35,710 bases of DNA from Oscillospiraceae bacterium. Lineage in GTDB: Bacteria > Bacillota > Clostridia > Oscillospirales > Acutalibacteraceae. The stretch covers positions 1 through 35,710 of the forward strand of contig CADAVL010000004.1 of the NCBI GenBank assembly GCA_902791335.1. Reading direction: 5' to 3'. The notes below the pieces were generated by a model that ran no database searches, was not told where the DNA came from, and worked only from the letters and a program-made list of their open reading frames with translations. The translations under genes were made by a program, and so were the position numbers. Shown here piece by piece: positions 1 through 7,232 of the stretch; the first letter of the stretch is position 1, and the number at the start of each line of letters is the position of its first letter.

Positions 1-78
1 ATCCTTTTTAAAAAGACGTTTTATATAAACGCTGTGCCGAAAAAAATATTTTAAGCCTTGAAAAAGAAAAGAAAAAAT

Positions 79-117
79 AAAAAATCAAAAAGTAAAAAAT
101 CAAAAAGTAAAAAAATC
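79..117. repeat. A-rich 15-bp direct repeats at the 3' end of dnaA
   Basis: About 2.6 head-to-tail copies of AAAAAATCAAAAAGT (79-93, 94-108, partial 109-117) lie immediately beyond the dnaA stop codon. In Firmicutes the dnaA-dnaN interval often carries the unwinding region of the origin, and this A/T-only tract would melt easily. No DnaA box was seen next to it inside the window, so a role in unwinding is inference. Confidence 0.5.
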
Positions 118-1441
118 ACCGCTGCAACGCGTCAATAATCTCCTGCACGCGATTTTTCTCAAATGAATCGGTCTGCATGCGATCCTCCACCTTTTTGAGC
201 GCGTGGCCGACCGTGGCGTGATCCATTTTGAATTCCTTACTGATCTGCATATTGGAAATACTGGTGATTTTGCTCGTAATATAAATGGAAACGTGGCGCG
301 CCCAAACAATATCGGCCATGCGCTTTTTGGAACGAATATCCTGCTCGCTCACCTTTAAATACCGGGAAACCTCCGAAATGACGCGGTCGGTGTTAATGGG
401 ATCGGGGCGCGCGTCGCTGACAATGTTTTGTATATAGTTTTGCACAATAGAGATAGAGGGCATCGTATTATGTAAATTGATATACGCCTTGATCTGATTG
501 ATAATACCCTCGATCTGGCGTGTGTTGGTCTTGATCTGATCGGCGATGTAATAGATCATGTCGTCGTCCAGAGAAATACCGCGCGTGTTGGCTTTGATCT
601 TGATAATGCCGATTCTTGTTTCAAGATCGGGCGCGGAAATATCCGCCATTAAGCCGTTTTCAAAACGGGATTTCAGACGAATATCCATGTCGTTGATATC
701 CTTCGGCGCGCGGTCGGAGGTTAAAACGATCTGCTTTTTGGATTGCAGCAGCGCGTTAAAGGTATTGAAAACCTCCTCCTGCATCTGCAGCTTGCCTCCG
801 ATAAACTGAATATCGTCAATAAGCAGCACGTCCACCGAACGAAAACGATTATGAAACAAATTCATGGTCTGCGCCTGCAGGGATTCAAAAAACATATTTG
901 CAAAATCCTCACAGCGGATATACTCAATTTTTTTATTTGGAAAAAGCTTTGCAATGCGGTTTCTGATTGCAAACATTAAGTGGGTCTTTCCAACTCCGCT
1001 GGCACCGTAGATCAAAAGCGGATTATAAAGGCTGGCCGGATTTTCCGCAACCGACATGGCCGCCGCCTGCGCGTAACGGTTAGAGGAGCCGAGCACGAAG
1101 TTTTCAAAGGTGAATTCCGCGCCGATGAGAGAATTTAAGGGTGTCGGTGTTTCCAGCTCCATTTGATCGTCAATGCCGCGCGTATCGTTTTGATTGACTG
1201 TGAATTCCAGATCCACAATGGTGCCCATAATTTGACCGATGCATTCTTTCAGCTTGGCTTTGTATGTATTTTCCACAATGTCCTTGTGAAAGGTCGTCGG
1301 CACGGAAATATACATGATGCCCTCTTTGAAATCCATAATATAGGAATCCTTGAGCCACATATTGTAGCCGGGTTCCGTGATATATTTATTTTCCCGCATT
1401 TGAAGACAAATCGCGTCCCACAGCTCGGAGTATGAGTTCAT
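116..1441 (-). CDS. dnaA: Chromosomal replication initiator protein DnaA
   Basis: Replication initiator that binds DnaA boxes at oriC and opens the duplex as an ATP-bound filament. The 441-residue protein has the full family layout: N-terminal domain I (about 1-85), a short linker, an AAA+ domain with Walker A GASGVGKT (146-153), Walker B LLIDD (206-210), sensor I TSDR (241-244) and the Box VII arginine region RLKSRF (255-260). The C-terminal DNA-binding domain carries the signature MDHATVGHA (406-414). The ATG at 1441 is preceded by an AGGATGG/AGGTGA purine stretch. It is transcribed leftward, divergent from the EF-G-like gene. The left edge of the window (1-115) would be the interval before dnaN, which is not visible. 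Length and motifs are normal and identification is secure. Confidence 0.98.
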   Translation of the reverse strand: MNSYSELWDAICLQMRENKYITEPGYNMWLKDSYIMDFKEGIMYISVPTTFHKDIVENTYKAKLKECIGQIMGTIVDLEFTVNQNDTRGIDDQMELETPTPLNSLIGAEFTFENFVLGSSNRYAQAAAMSVAENPASLYNPLLIYGASGVGKTHLMFAIRNRIAKLFPNKKIEYIRCEDFANMFFESLQAQTMNLFHNRFRSVDVLLIDDIQFIGGKLQMQEEVFNTFNALLQSKKQIVLTSDRAPKDINDMDIRLKSRFENGLMADISAPDLETRIGIIKIKANTRGISLDDDMIYYIADQIKTNTRQIEGIINQIKAYINLHNTMPSISIVQNYIQNIVSDARPDPINTDRVISEVSRYLKVSEQDIRSKKRMADIVWARHVSIYITSKITSISNMQISKEFKMDHATVGHALKKVEDRMQTDSFEKNRVQEIIDALQR

Positions 1442-1520
1442 TCACCTATCCATCCTTTTTGAGTTTCAATCCAAAATATCGGCACCGGCCGTTTTTAAAA
1501 AACAACAACAAATCAATAAT

Positions 1521-1548
1521 ATTATACCACATTTTAAAAATATAGCAA
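1521..1548 (-). promoter_or_regulatory. dnaA promoter
   Basis: On the minus strand TTGCTA (1543-1548) is separated by 16 bp from TATAAT (1521-1526). The -10 is preceded by TGG, giving an extended -10. It lies about 80 bp upstream of the dnaA start. Confidence 0.7.
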
Positions 1549-1748
1549 TGCTTATTTTACCATTATTTTATTAAAAAAACGAAAAATAGGTACAAAAGAA
1601 CGCACATTTTAACATGGTTGTATTTTTGAAAGCATTCAAAGCCGATTTTTTGAAAACCCAAAAAAGAAAATAAAGCATTTTAGAGATAGTTCCGCTGCCG
1701 GCAAAAATCGTGGTATAGAAAAGAGCAAAAAGAAATATAAGTATAGTA

Positions 1749-1777
1749 TTGAAATATGAAATGAACTGTGTTATAAT
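1749..1777 (+). promoter_or_regulatory. Promoter of the EF-G-like gene
   Basis: TTGAAA (1749-1754), a 17-bp spacer and TATAAT (1772-1777) form a near-consensus vegetative promoter. The implied leader is about 170 nt long. The last base of the -10 is the first base of a DnaA box. Confidence 0.7.
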
Positions 1778-1785
1778 GTGAATAA
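1777..1785 (-). promoter_or_regulatory. DnaA box TTATTCACA
   Basis: The minus strand reads TTATTCACA, an exact match to TTATNCACA. It abuts the -10 of the EF-G-like promoter and sits in the dnaA upstream region, so it could serve origin function, promoter control, or both. It is the only exact box I noticed here. Confidence 0.6.
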
Positions 1786-1958
1786 TCAATCAAAAAAGTA
1801 ATAAACTCTTATTTATTTTGTATACTTTTTACAAATTTTCATTACAAAGCGGCCTTTATCAGGAAGCAGTAAAACCATGGGTCCGTTTTTTGATGATCAA
1901 AGGACGCAAATTAAAAAAATAAGAGGGATTTACGATATAAGGAAAGGGTGCAAAAACC

Positions 1959-4007
1959 ATGAAACAGTATGAAACAAAGGACATTCGTAATCTTGCCGTT
2001 TTAGGACACGGCAGCTGCGGCAAAACCACCTTGTGTGACGCGATTCTTTATTCGCTCAATGAAACGGATAAGATCGGCTCGGTCGCTGCAGGTACCACCG
2101 TAATGGATTATGATGCCGAGGAAAAAAACCGCGGCTGTTCTGTCAGCACTGCCTGCTTTTCGGCGGAAGCAAAGGATTTTAAGCTGAATCTTATGGATGC
2201 ACCCGGACTTTTTGATTTCAGCGCCGGCGTCAGTGAAGCGCTTTCCGGCGCGGATTCGGTCTTGATTGCTCTTTCGGGAAAAAGCGGTCTGAATGTCGGT
2301 AGTGAGCTTTGCTATCAGAAAGCAAAAGACCTTGGATTGCCGATTGCTTTCTTTGTGGGAAAGCTGGATTCTCCGCGCGCACATTTTTACATGGTAATGT
2401 CGCAGCTGACCGGTAAATACGGTTCGGCGGTCTGCCCCATTGTGGTGCCTTATGTTGAAAACGACGAGGTGCAGTGCTTTGTAAATTTAATTGAAAACAA
2501 GGCCTATCGCTTTGACGGTATCAACGACACCGAAACCGACCTGCCGCAGTCGTCGGATATTGAAAATTTAAGAACTGTAATGATCGAGGCGGCCGCCACC
2601 GCCGACGAAGATCTGATGGAAAAATATTTTGAAGGCGAAGAAATCAGCAAGGAAGAATTGATGGCTGCCCTCAAAAAAGGCTTTTTAAGCGGTGAAATCA
2701 ATCCTGTATTTTCCGGCATCAATGCCACCGGCGCAGCGGTGCCCATGCTTTATGAAATGATAAAGGATATTTTCCCGTCGCCTGCCGACAGAAGCTTTAA
2801 AGCGGTAAAAGATGGCGAAAATATAGAGATCGAAGCCAAAAAGGACGATCCTGCGGCGGCACTGGTATTTAAAACCGTGGCAGACCCGTTTGTGGGCAAG
2901 CTTTCTTATTTCAAGGTAATCTCCGGCGAATTGAAAGCCGATATGAAGCTTTACAATATGCGTACAAACTCGGAAGAAAAGCTTACAAAAATTATGTACT
3001 TAAAAGGCGGCAAAACGGTGGACGGCTCGACGGTTACGGCCGGAGATATTGCCTGCGTTTCAAAGCTCGGCAACGTACTTACGGGCGACACCCTTTGCAG
3101 CGCACAAAGAAAGATTACCCTTTCTATGGCCGATTTTGTGAAGCCCTGCCTTACCATGGCGGTCTATCCTTTGAAGAAAGGCGACGAAGAAAAAATCAGC
3201 CAGGGTCTTTCAAGGCTCAAAGAAGAAGACCCCACCATTCGGTTTGAATACAATACCGAAACCAAGGAATCGCAGCTTTCCGGCCTCGGCGAACAGCATT
3301 TAGATGTCATTAAAACCAAATTAAAACAAAAATTCGGCGTGGATATTGAATTAAAATTGCCGAAGGTACCCTACCGCGAAACCATTCGCAAAACGGTGAA
3401 GGTGCAGGGCAAGCACAAAAAGCAGTCGGGCGGTCACGGCCAATACGGCGATGTATGGATCGAATTTTCGCCCTGCGACGAGGATTTTGTTTTTGAAGAA
3501 AAGATCTTCGGCGGCTCCGTGCCGAAAAACTTCTTCCCGGCGGTAGAAAAGGGCCTGCGCGACAGCATTGTAAAGGGTGTTTTGGCAGGCTATCCCATGG
3601 TAGGTCTAAAGGCCACGCTGTTGGACGGTTCTTATCACCCGGTGGATTCCTCCGAAATGTCCTTCAAAATGGCGGCCGGTCTTGCTTATCGCGCCGGTAT
3701 TCCCGAGGCAAACCCTGTAATTTTGGAACCAATCGGTGTTTTAAAGGTTTATATTCCCGACGATTACATGGGCGACGTGATCGGTGATATTACCAAGCGC
3801 CGCGGCAGAGTGCTGGGCATGAACCCCACGGAAAATAAATTCAAAGAAGTGGTTGCGGAGGTCCCCATGGCCGAAATGGGCGATTTTGCCACCGCCATGC
3901 GTTCTATCACCCAGGGCTGGGCAACCTTTACTTTGGACTTTGAACGCTACGAGGAAGCACCGCCCATGATTGCGGAAAAGATCATCGCCGAACAAAAGGA
4001 AAATTAA
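1959..4007 (+). CDS. Elongation factor G-like translational GTPase (EF-G paralogue)
   Basis: A 682-residue EF-G-type GTPase with all EF-G domains. G1 is GHGSCGKTT (16-24), switch I is RGCSVSTA (58-65), G3 is DAPG (80-83) and G4 is GKLD (134-137). Domain IV has GGHGQYG, and the HPVDSSEMSFKMAA stretch is also present. Canonical EF-G has GHxDxGKT, DTPGHVDF and NKMD. Here the histidine after G3 is replaced (DAPGLFDF) and NKxD has become GKLD, as I recall for the EF-G-2/EF-G-like branch rather than housekeeping FusA. The start is the ATG at 1959 after GGAAAGGG. It replaces the usual rpmH-to-mnmE genes beside dnaA. Its function is less defined than EF-G; a ribosome-protection or specialised translocation role is inference. 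Confidence 0.88.
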   Translation: MKQYETKDIRNLAVLGHGSCGKTTLCDAILYSLNETDKIGSVAAGTTVMDYDAEEKNRGCSVSTACFSAEAKDFKLNLMDAPGLFDFSAGVSEALSGADSVLIALSGKSGLNVGSELCYQKAKDLGLPIAFFVGKLDSPRAHFYMVMSQLTGKYGSAVCPIVVPYVENDEVQCFVNLIENKAYRFDGINDTETDLPQSSDIENLRTVMIEAAATADEDLMEKYFEGEEISKEELMAALKKGFLSGEINPVFSGINATGAAVPMLYEMIKDIFPSPADRSFKAVKDGENIEIEAKKDDPAAALVFKTVADPFVGKLSYFKVISGELKADMKLYNMRTNSEEKLTKIMYLKGGKTVDGSTVTAGDIACVSKLGNVLTGDTLCSAQRKITLSMADFVKPCLTMAVYPLKKGDEEKISQGLSRLKEEDPTIRFEYNTETKESQLSGLGEQHLDVIKTKLKQKFGVDIELKLPKVPYRETIRKTVKVQGKHKKQSGGHGQYGDVWIEFSPCDEDFVFEEKIFGGSVPKNFFPAVEKGLRDSIVKGVLAGYPMVGLKATLLDGSYHPVDSSEMSFKMAAGLAYRAGIPEANPVILEPIGVLKVYIPDDYMGDVIGDITKRRGRVLGMNPTENKFKEVVAEVPMAEMGDFATAMRSITQGWATFTLDFERYEEAPPMIAEKIIAEQKEN

Positions 4008-4040
4008 AATAAATTTATAAGTCCTATAATCAAAGCACAG

Positions 4041-4156
4041 AAAACGCCGCCGGCTTTAAGCCGCGGCGTTTTCTTGTTGGCGTTAAAGGCCGCCGATTTT
4101 AAGAAGCGGCGTTTTTTGCGTTAAATACCCTCAGATTTAAGCTGCGGCGTTTTTTG
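4041..4156 (+). terminator. Three tandem terminator-like repeats after the EF-G-like gene
   Basis: Three successive copies of a roughly 40-bp unit occur at 4041-4072, 4088-4117 and 4128-4156. Each has a GCCGC..TTTAAG..GCGGCG core and a run of T. The first is a long near-perfect hairpin, the second keeps a short stem and the third is degraded. They look like a duplicated intrinsic terminator in stages of decay. Confidence 0.75.
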
Positions 4157-4185
4157 TTGCATATAAAGCGCGAAAATGCTATAAT
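4157..4185 (+). promoter_or_regulatory. Promoter of mnmG-rsmG
   Basis: TTGCAT (4157-4162), a 17-bp spacer and TATAAT (4180-4185), with TG one base upstream of the -10. It begins directly in the T-run of the third terminator repeat. Confidence 0.75.
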
Positions 4186-4276
4186 AGCTAAGGACTGCCG
4201 ATAATTTAAAAATAAGGCAGATAAAAAGAATGATGCGAAAACAAATGATACCGAGAAAATTGGATGTGCAAAGAAT

Positions 4277-6166
4277 TTGAAAACGTACAATGCAGGAAAT
4301 TATGATATTGCGGTGATTGGAGCCGGCCACGCCGGGATTGAAGCCGCTTTGGCCGCGGCAAGGATGGGCTGCAAAACCGTGGTGTTTACCATTAATCTTG
4401 ATATGGTGGGCAATATGCCCTGTAACCCTTCTATCGGCGGCACGGCGAAAGGTCACCTTGTAAGAGAAATCGACGCGCTCGGCGGTGAAATGGGCAAAGC
4501 GGCCGACGCAAATATGCTGCAAAGCAGAATGCTGAACCGCGGCAAAGGACCGGCGGTGCATTCTCTGCGCGCGCAGATCGACCGCCGCGCTTATCAAGAA
4601 TATATGAAGCACCAAATTGAGCTTCAAAAAAATCTTTCTTTAAAACAGGCCGAGGTGGTGGATATTCACCCGACCGAGAACGGCCTTTGGACGGTGATTA
4701 CCAAGCTTGGTGCCGAATACACCTTCAAAAAGGTAGTGCTTGCCACCGGCGTGTTTTTACGCGGCAAAATCTTTGTGGGCGAGGTTCATTATAACGGCGG
4801 ACCGGACGGCAGCGGCGGCGCGACCGAGCTGACCGAACACCTGTTAAAGCTGGGTTTACCCTTGCGGCGGTTCAAAACCGGCACGCCGGCCAGAGTGCTG
4901 AAAAGCAGTATTGATTTTTCAAAAATGGAGGTGCAATACGGCGACGAGGAGATCGTGCCGTTCAGCTATACTACCAAAACGCCGCACGAAAATACAGAGG
5001 TCTGCTATATCACCTACACCAATGAAAAAACAAAGCAAATCATCTTAGAAAATCTGCACCGCTCTCCCCTTTACGCCGGAGAAATTGAGGGTGTCGGGCC
5101 GCGGTACTGCCCCAGTATTGAGGATAAAATCGTGCGGTTTGCCGATAAAAAACGGCATCAGTTGTTTATTGAACCCTGCGGCGGCAACACCGAAGAAATG
5201 TATTTGCAGGGAATGTCCTCCTCACTGCCCGAAGAAGTGCAGATTGAAATTTATCACTCCATTGAGGGCCTGGAGCATTGTGAAATTATGCGAAACGCCT
5301 ACGCCATTGAATACGATTGCATTGACCCACTGGCGCTTTACGGCACGTTGGAGATCAAAAACCAACCGGGATTATACGGCGCCGGTCAGTTCAACGGTTC
5401 TTCCGGTTATGAGGAAGCCGCAGCGCAGGGATTGATGGCCGGAATCAATGCGGCAAGAAGTGTGAAAGGCTTAGAACCACTGATTCTGCCGCGCAGCAGT
5501 TCTTATATCGGCACGCTGATCGACGATCTGGTCACCAAAGGTTGCTCCGACCCTTACCGCATGATGACCAGCCGCAGTGAATACCGACTTTTATTGCGGC
5601 AAAACAATGCCGACGAACGCTTAATGCCGATTGGTTATGAAAACGGTCTGATCGGTGAGCAGGAATGGCAGGAATTTCAAAGCCGCTGTGCACTCAAAGA
5701 AAACGAGATCAAGCGCCTGAAAGCGACCTCGGTTTCGCCAAAATCCGGAATCAATGAATTGCTTGTTTCACGTGAAACATCACCGCTCAGTACCGGCTGC
5801 AAGCTGGCGGAATTGCTCTGCCGTCCGCAAATTTTCTACAATGATTTAAAACCGTTTGACCCCGAACGGCCGACCCTCCCACGCGATATTATCGACAAGG
5901 TGGAGGTCGAAATCAAATACGAGGGGTATATCGAGCGCCAGCAAATGCAGGTGGATAGCATGAAAAAGCTGGAAAACAAGCTGCTGCTGCCCAACATTCA
6001 ATACGACGAGGTGACCGGCCTGCGCCTGGAGGCAATTGAAAAGCTGAAAAAGGTGGAACCGCATTCCATTGGTCAGGCGTCCAGAATTTCGGGTGTTTCC
6101 CCTGCCGATATTTCGGTGCTGCTGATCTATTTAGACAAATTAAAATCGGAGGGTTTTTCAAAATGA
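4277..6166 (+). CDS. mnmG: tRNA uridine 5-carboxymethylaminomethyl modification enzyme MnmG (GidA)
   Basis: FAD-dependent subunit of the MnmE-MnmG complex, which installs the cmnm5 group on the wobble uridine of certain tRNAs. The 629-residue length is normal. The N-terminal dinucleotide-binding motif is GAGHAG (15-20), followed by the conserved MPCNPSIGG and GKGPAVHSLRAQ stretches. Later stretches include RFKTGTPAR, CPSIEDK and SRSEYRLLLRQNNAD, with a C-terminal helical domain around GQASRISGVSPADI. The start is TTG at 4277, behind a weak GGATGTG. The stop overlaps the rsmG start by 4 bp (ATGA), indicating translational coupling. A consensus parS lies inside the coding sequence at 5764-5779. 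Its partner gene mnmE is not adjacent here, unlike in many Firmicutes. Confidence 0.97.
   Translation: MKTYNAGNYDIAVIGAGHAGIEAALAAARMGCKTVVFTINLDMVGNMPCNPSIGGTAKGHLVREIDALGGEMGKAADANMLQSRMLNRGKGPAVHSLRAQIDRRAYQEYMKHQIELQKNLSLKQAEVVDIHPTENGLWTVITKLGAEYTFKKVVLATGVFLRGKIFVGEVHYNGGPDGSGGATELTEHLLKLGLPLRRFKTGTPARVLKSSIDFSKMEVQYGDEEIVPFSYTTKTPHENTEVCYITYTNEKTKQIILENLHRSPLYAGEIEGVGPRYCPSIEDKIVRFADKKRHQLFIEPCGGNTEEMYLQGMSSSLPEEVQIEIYHSIEGLEHCEIMRNAYAIEYDCIDPLALYGTLEIKNQPGLYGAGQFNGSSGYEEAAAQGLMAGINAARSVKGLEPLILPRSSSYIGTLIDDLVTKGCSDPYRMMTSRSEYRLLLRQNNADERLMPIGYENGLIGEQEWQEFQSRCALKENEIKRLKATSVSPKSGINELLVSRETSPLSTGCKLAELLCRPQIFYNDLKPFDPERPTLPRDIIDKVEVEIKYEGYIERQQMQVDSMKKLENKLLLPNIQYDEVTGLRLEAIEKLKKVEPHSIGQASRISGVSPADISVLLIYLDKLKSEGFSK
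5764..5779. promoter_or_regulatory. parS site inside mnmG
   Basis: TGTTTCACGTGAAACA is an exact 16-bp match to the bacterial parS consensus. It is read in frame as part of LVSRET, around residues 496-501 of MnmG. ParB is expected to load here and spread over the origin region. It sits about 4 kb from the second parS near parA. Confidence 0.95.
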
Positions 6167-6876
6167 CCGATTTCTTTGATCTTCTGAAATCCGAATGCGA
6201 AACGCAGGGAATTTCTCTGCCGGACAGCGCCAAGGCACAGCTCAAGACTTATATGGAGCTGTTGATCGACTGGAACAGCCGCATGAATCTCACGGCAATC
6301 ACCGAGCCGAAGGAAATTTATTTAAAGCATTTTTACGACTGCCTTTTGTTTTTTAAATATTGCAATCCGGAAGAAAACGCCACGCTCATTGATGTTGGCA
6401 CGGGTGCCGGTTTTCCGGGCGTGGTGTTGGGCATTGCGCGACCCGACCTTAAAATTACCCTGTTGGACAGCCTGCAAAAGCGCCTTACCTTTTTGGAGGC
6501 GGTAAAATCGGAACTTGGTCTTTCTTTTACGCTTGTTCACAGCCGCGCCGAAGATGGCGGACAAAAGCCGAATCTTCGCGAGCAGTTTCAAATTGCCACC
6601 GCGCGCGCCGTGGCAAGGCTCAATGTTTTAAGCGAGTATTGCTTGCCCTATGTAAAGCCGGGCGGCGTGTTTGTTTCCATGAAAGGCCCTGCCGGATATT
6701 CGGAAGCCGAGGAAGCCGCGGCGGCCGCAAAGAAGCTTGGCGGCGAACCCTTCTCTGTTTTCAAAGAAACCTTGTCCGACAGCTCCGTTCGTTGTTTTTG
6801 TATTACCAAAAAGATTTCGCAAACCCCGACAACTTTTCCCAGAAGTCCCGCAAAAATCGCAAAAAAACCGTTGTAA
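6163..6876 (+). CDS. rsmG: 16S rRNA (guanine-527-N7)-methyltransferase RsmG (GidB)
   Basis: SAM-dependent methyltransferase that modifies G527 of 16S rRNA. The 237-residue protein has the family pattern: WNSRMNLTAI and LKHFYDCL near the N-terminus, then the SAM-binding motif DVGTGAGFPG followed by LLDSLQKRLTFLE. ATARAVARLNVL and a basic tail TFPRSPAKIAKKPL typical of RsmG C-termini follow. The ATG at 6163 overlaps the mnmG stop, with GGAGGG upstream. This two-gene order mnmG-rsmG is the usual one beside parAB in Firmicutes. The stop codon lies inside the terminator hairpin. Confidence 0.97.
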   Translation: MTDFFDLLKSECETQGISLPDSAKAQLKTYMELLIDWNSRMNLTAITEPKEIYLKHFYDCLLFFKYCNPEENATLIDVGTGAGFPGVVLGIARPDLKITLLDSLQKRLTFLEAVKSELGLSFTLVHSRAEDGGQKPNLREQFQIATARAVARLNVLSEYCLPYVKPGGVFVSMKGPAGYSEAEEAAAAAKKLGGEPFSVFKETLSDSSVRCFCITKKISQTPTTFPRSPAKIAKKPL

Positions 6877-6898
6877 TCTGCCGATTACAGCGGTTTTT
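6864..6898 (+). terminator. Terminator overlapping the rsmG stop codon
   Basis: AAAACCGTTGTAATC pairs with GATTACAGCGGTTTT with one G-U pair, around a TGCC loop, followed by T-rich sequence. The rsmG stop TAA lies in the left arm. Confidence 0.85.
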
Positions 6899-6924
6899 GG
6901 TCGCTTTGTGTCAACCGATATTGC

Positions 6925-6953
6925 TTGCATTTTTTTACGGCTTGTCTTATCAT
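6925..6953 (+). promoter_or_regulatory. Promoter-like sequence before a small ORF
   Basis: TTGCAT (6925-6930), a 17-bp spacer and TATCAT (6948-6953). It lies between the rsmG terminator and a Shine-Dalgarno-led small ORF, which supports an independent short transcript. Confidence 0.5.
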
Positions 6954-6971
6954 AATAACAGAAGGTAATTG

Positions 6972-7070
6972 ATGGCAACAAAAACACCGAAAGCAAACAT
7001 GCCTTTGGCCTTTGCTGCCAACAAAGAGTTTTCGAGTCTTTGCCCTCTCTTGGAAACTTCCGCCTTCTAA
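6972..7070 (+). CDS. Possible 32-residue small protein
   Basis: A short frame encoding 32 residues (begins MATKTPKANMPLAF, ends LLETSAF). Four features support it: an AGAAGGT Shine-Dalgarno sequence 5-7 nt before the ATG, a promoter-like pair at 6925-6953, an upstream terminator that isolates it from rsmG, and a strong terminator at 7105-7155 that reads only on this strand. It has no membrane segment or recognisable domain, and I know no family for it. The alternatives are a non-coding small RNA made from the same promoter and terminator, or chance. The longer frames on the opposite strand lack such signals. Confidence 0.4.
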   Translation: MATKTPKANMPLAFAANKEFSSLCPLLETSAF

Positions 7071-7104
7071 AATATACCCACCCATATTCATCCCCATACA
7101 AAGC

Positions 7105-7155
7105 CGCCGCCCGAAAGTTTCCGCAATGCTTTCGGGCGGCGTGCTTTGTTTTTTC
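7105..7155 (+). terminator. Strong intrinsic terminator
   Basis: A 13-bp perfect stem, CGCCGCCCGAAAG (7105-7117) with its complement (7129-7141), is followed by TGCTTTGTTTTTTC. The minus-strand side has no T-run, so it ends rightward transcription, i.e. the small transcript starting near 6960. Confidence 0.85.
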
Positions 7156-7232
7156 TTTTTATCTTTTTAAACGGTTCCCCGGGTTTTAAAAATCAAAATT
7201 TTTCGTTCGGGTTTTCTGTTTAGTTTCCCGGT

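Larger units (their letters stand above)
1442..1958. other. AT-rich divergent intergenic region, candidate oriC segment
   Basis: This interval of just over 500 bp between dnaA and the EF-G-like gene is strongly AT-rich. It holds one promoter for each direction and one consensus DnaA box (1777-1785). No protein-coding frame is convincing. The region upstream of dnaA carries part of the origin in many Firmicutes, so this is a plausible oriC component. A single clear box makes it weaker than a typical bacterial box cluster. Confidence 0.5.
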
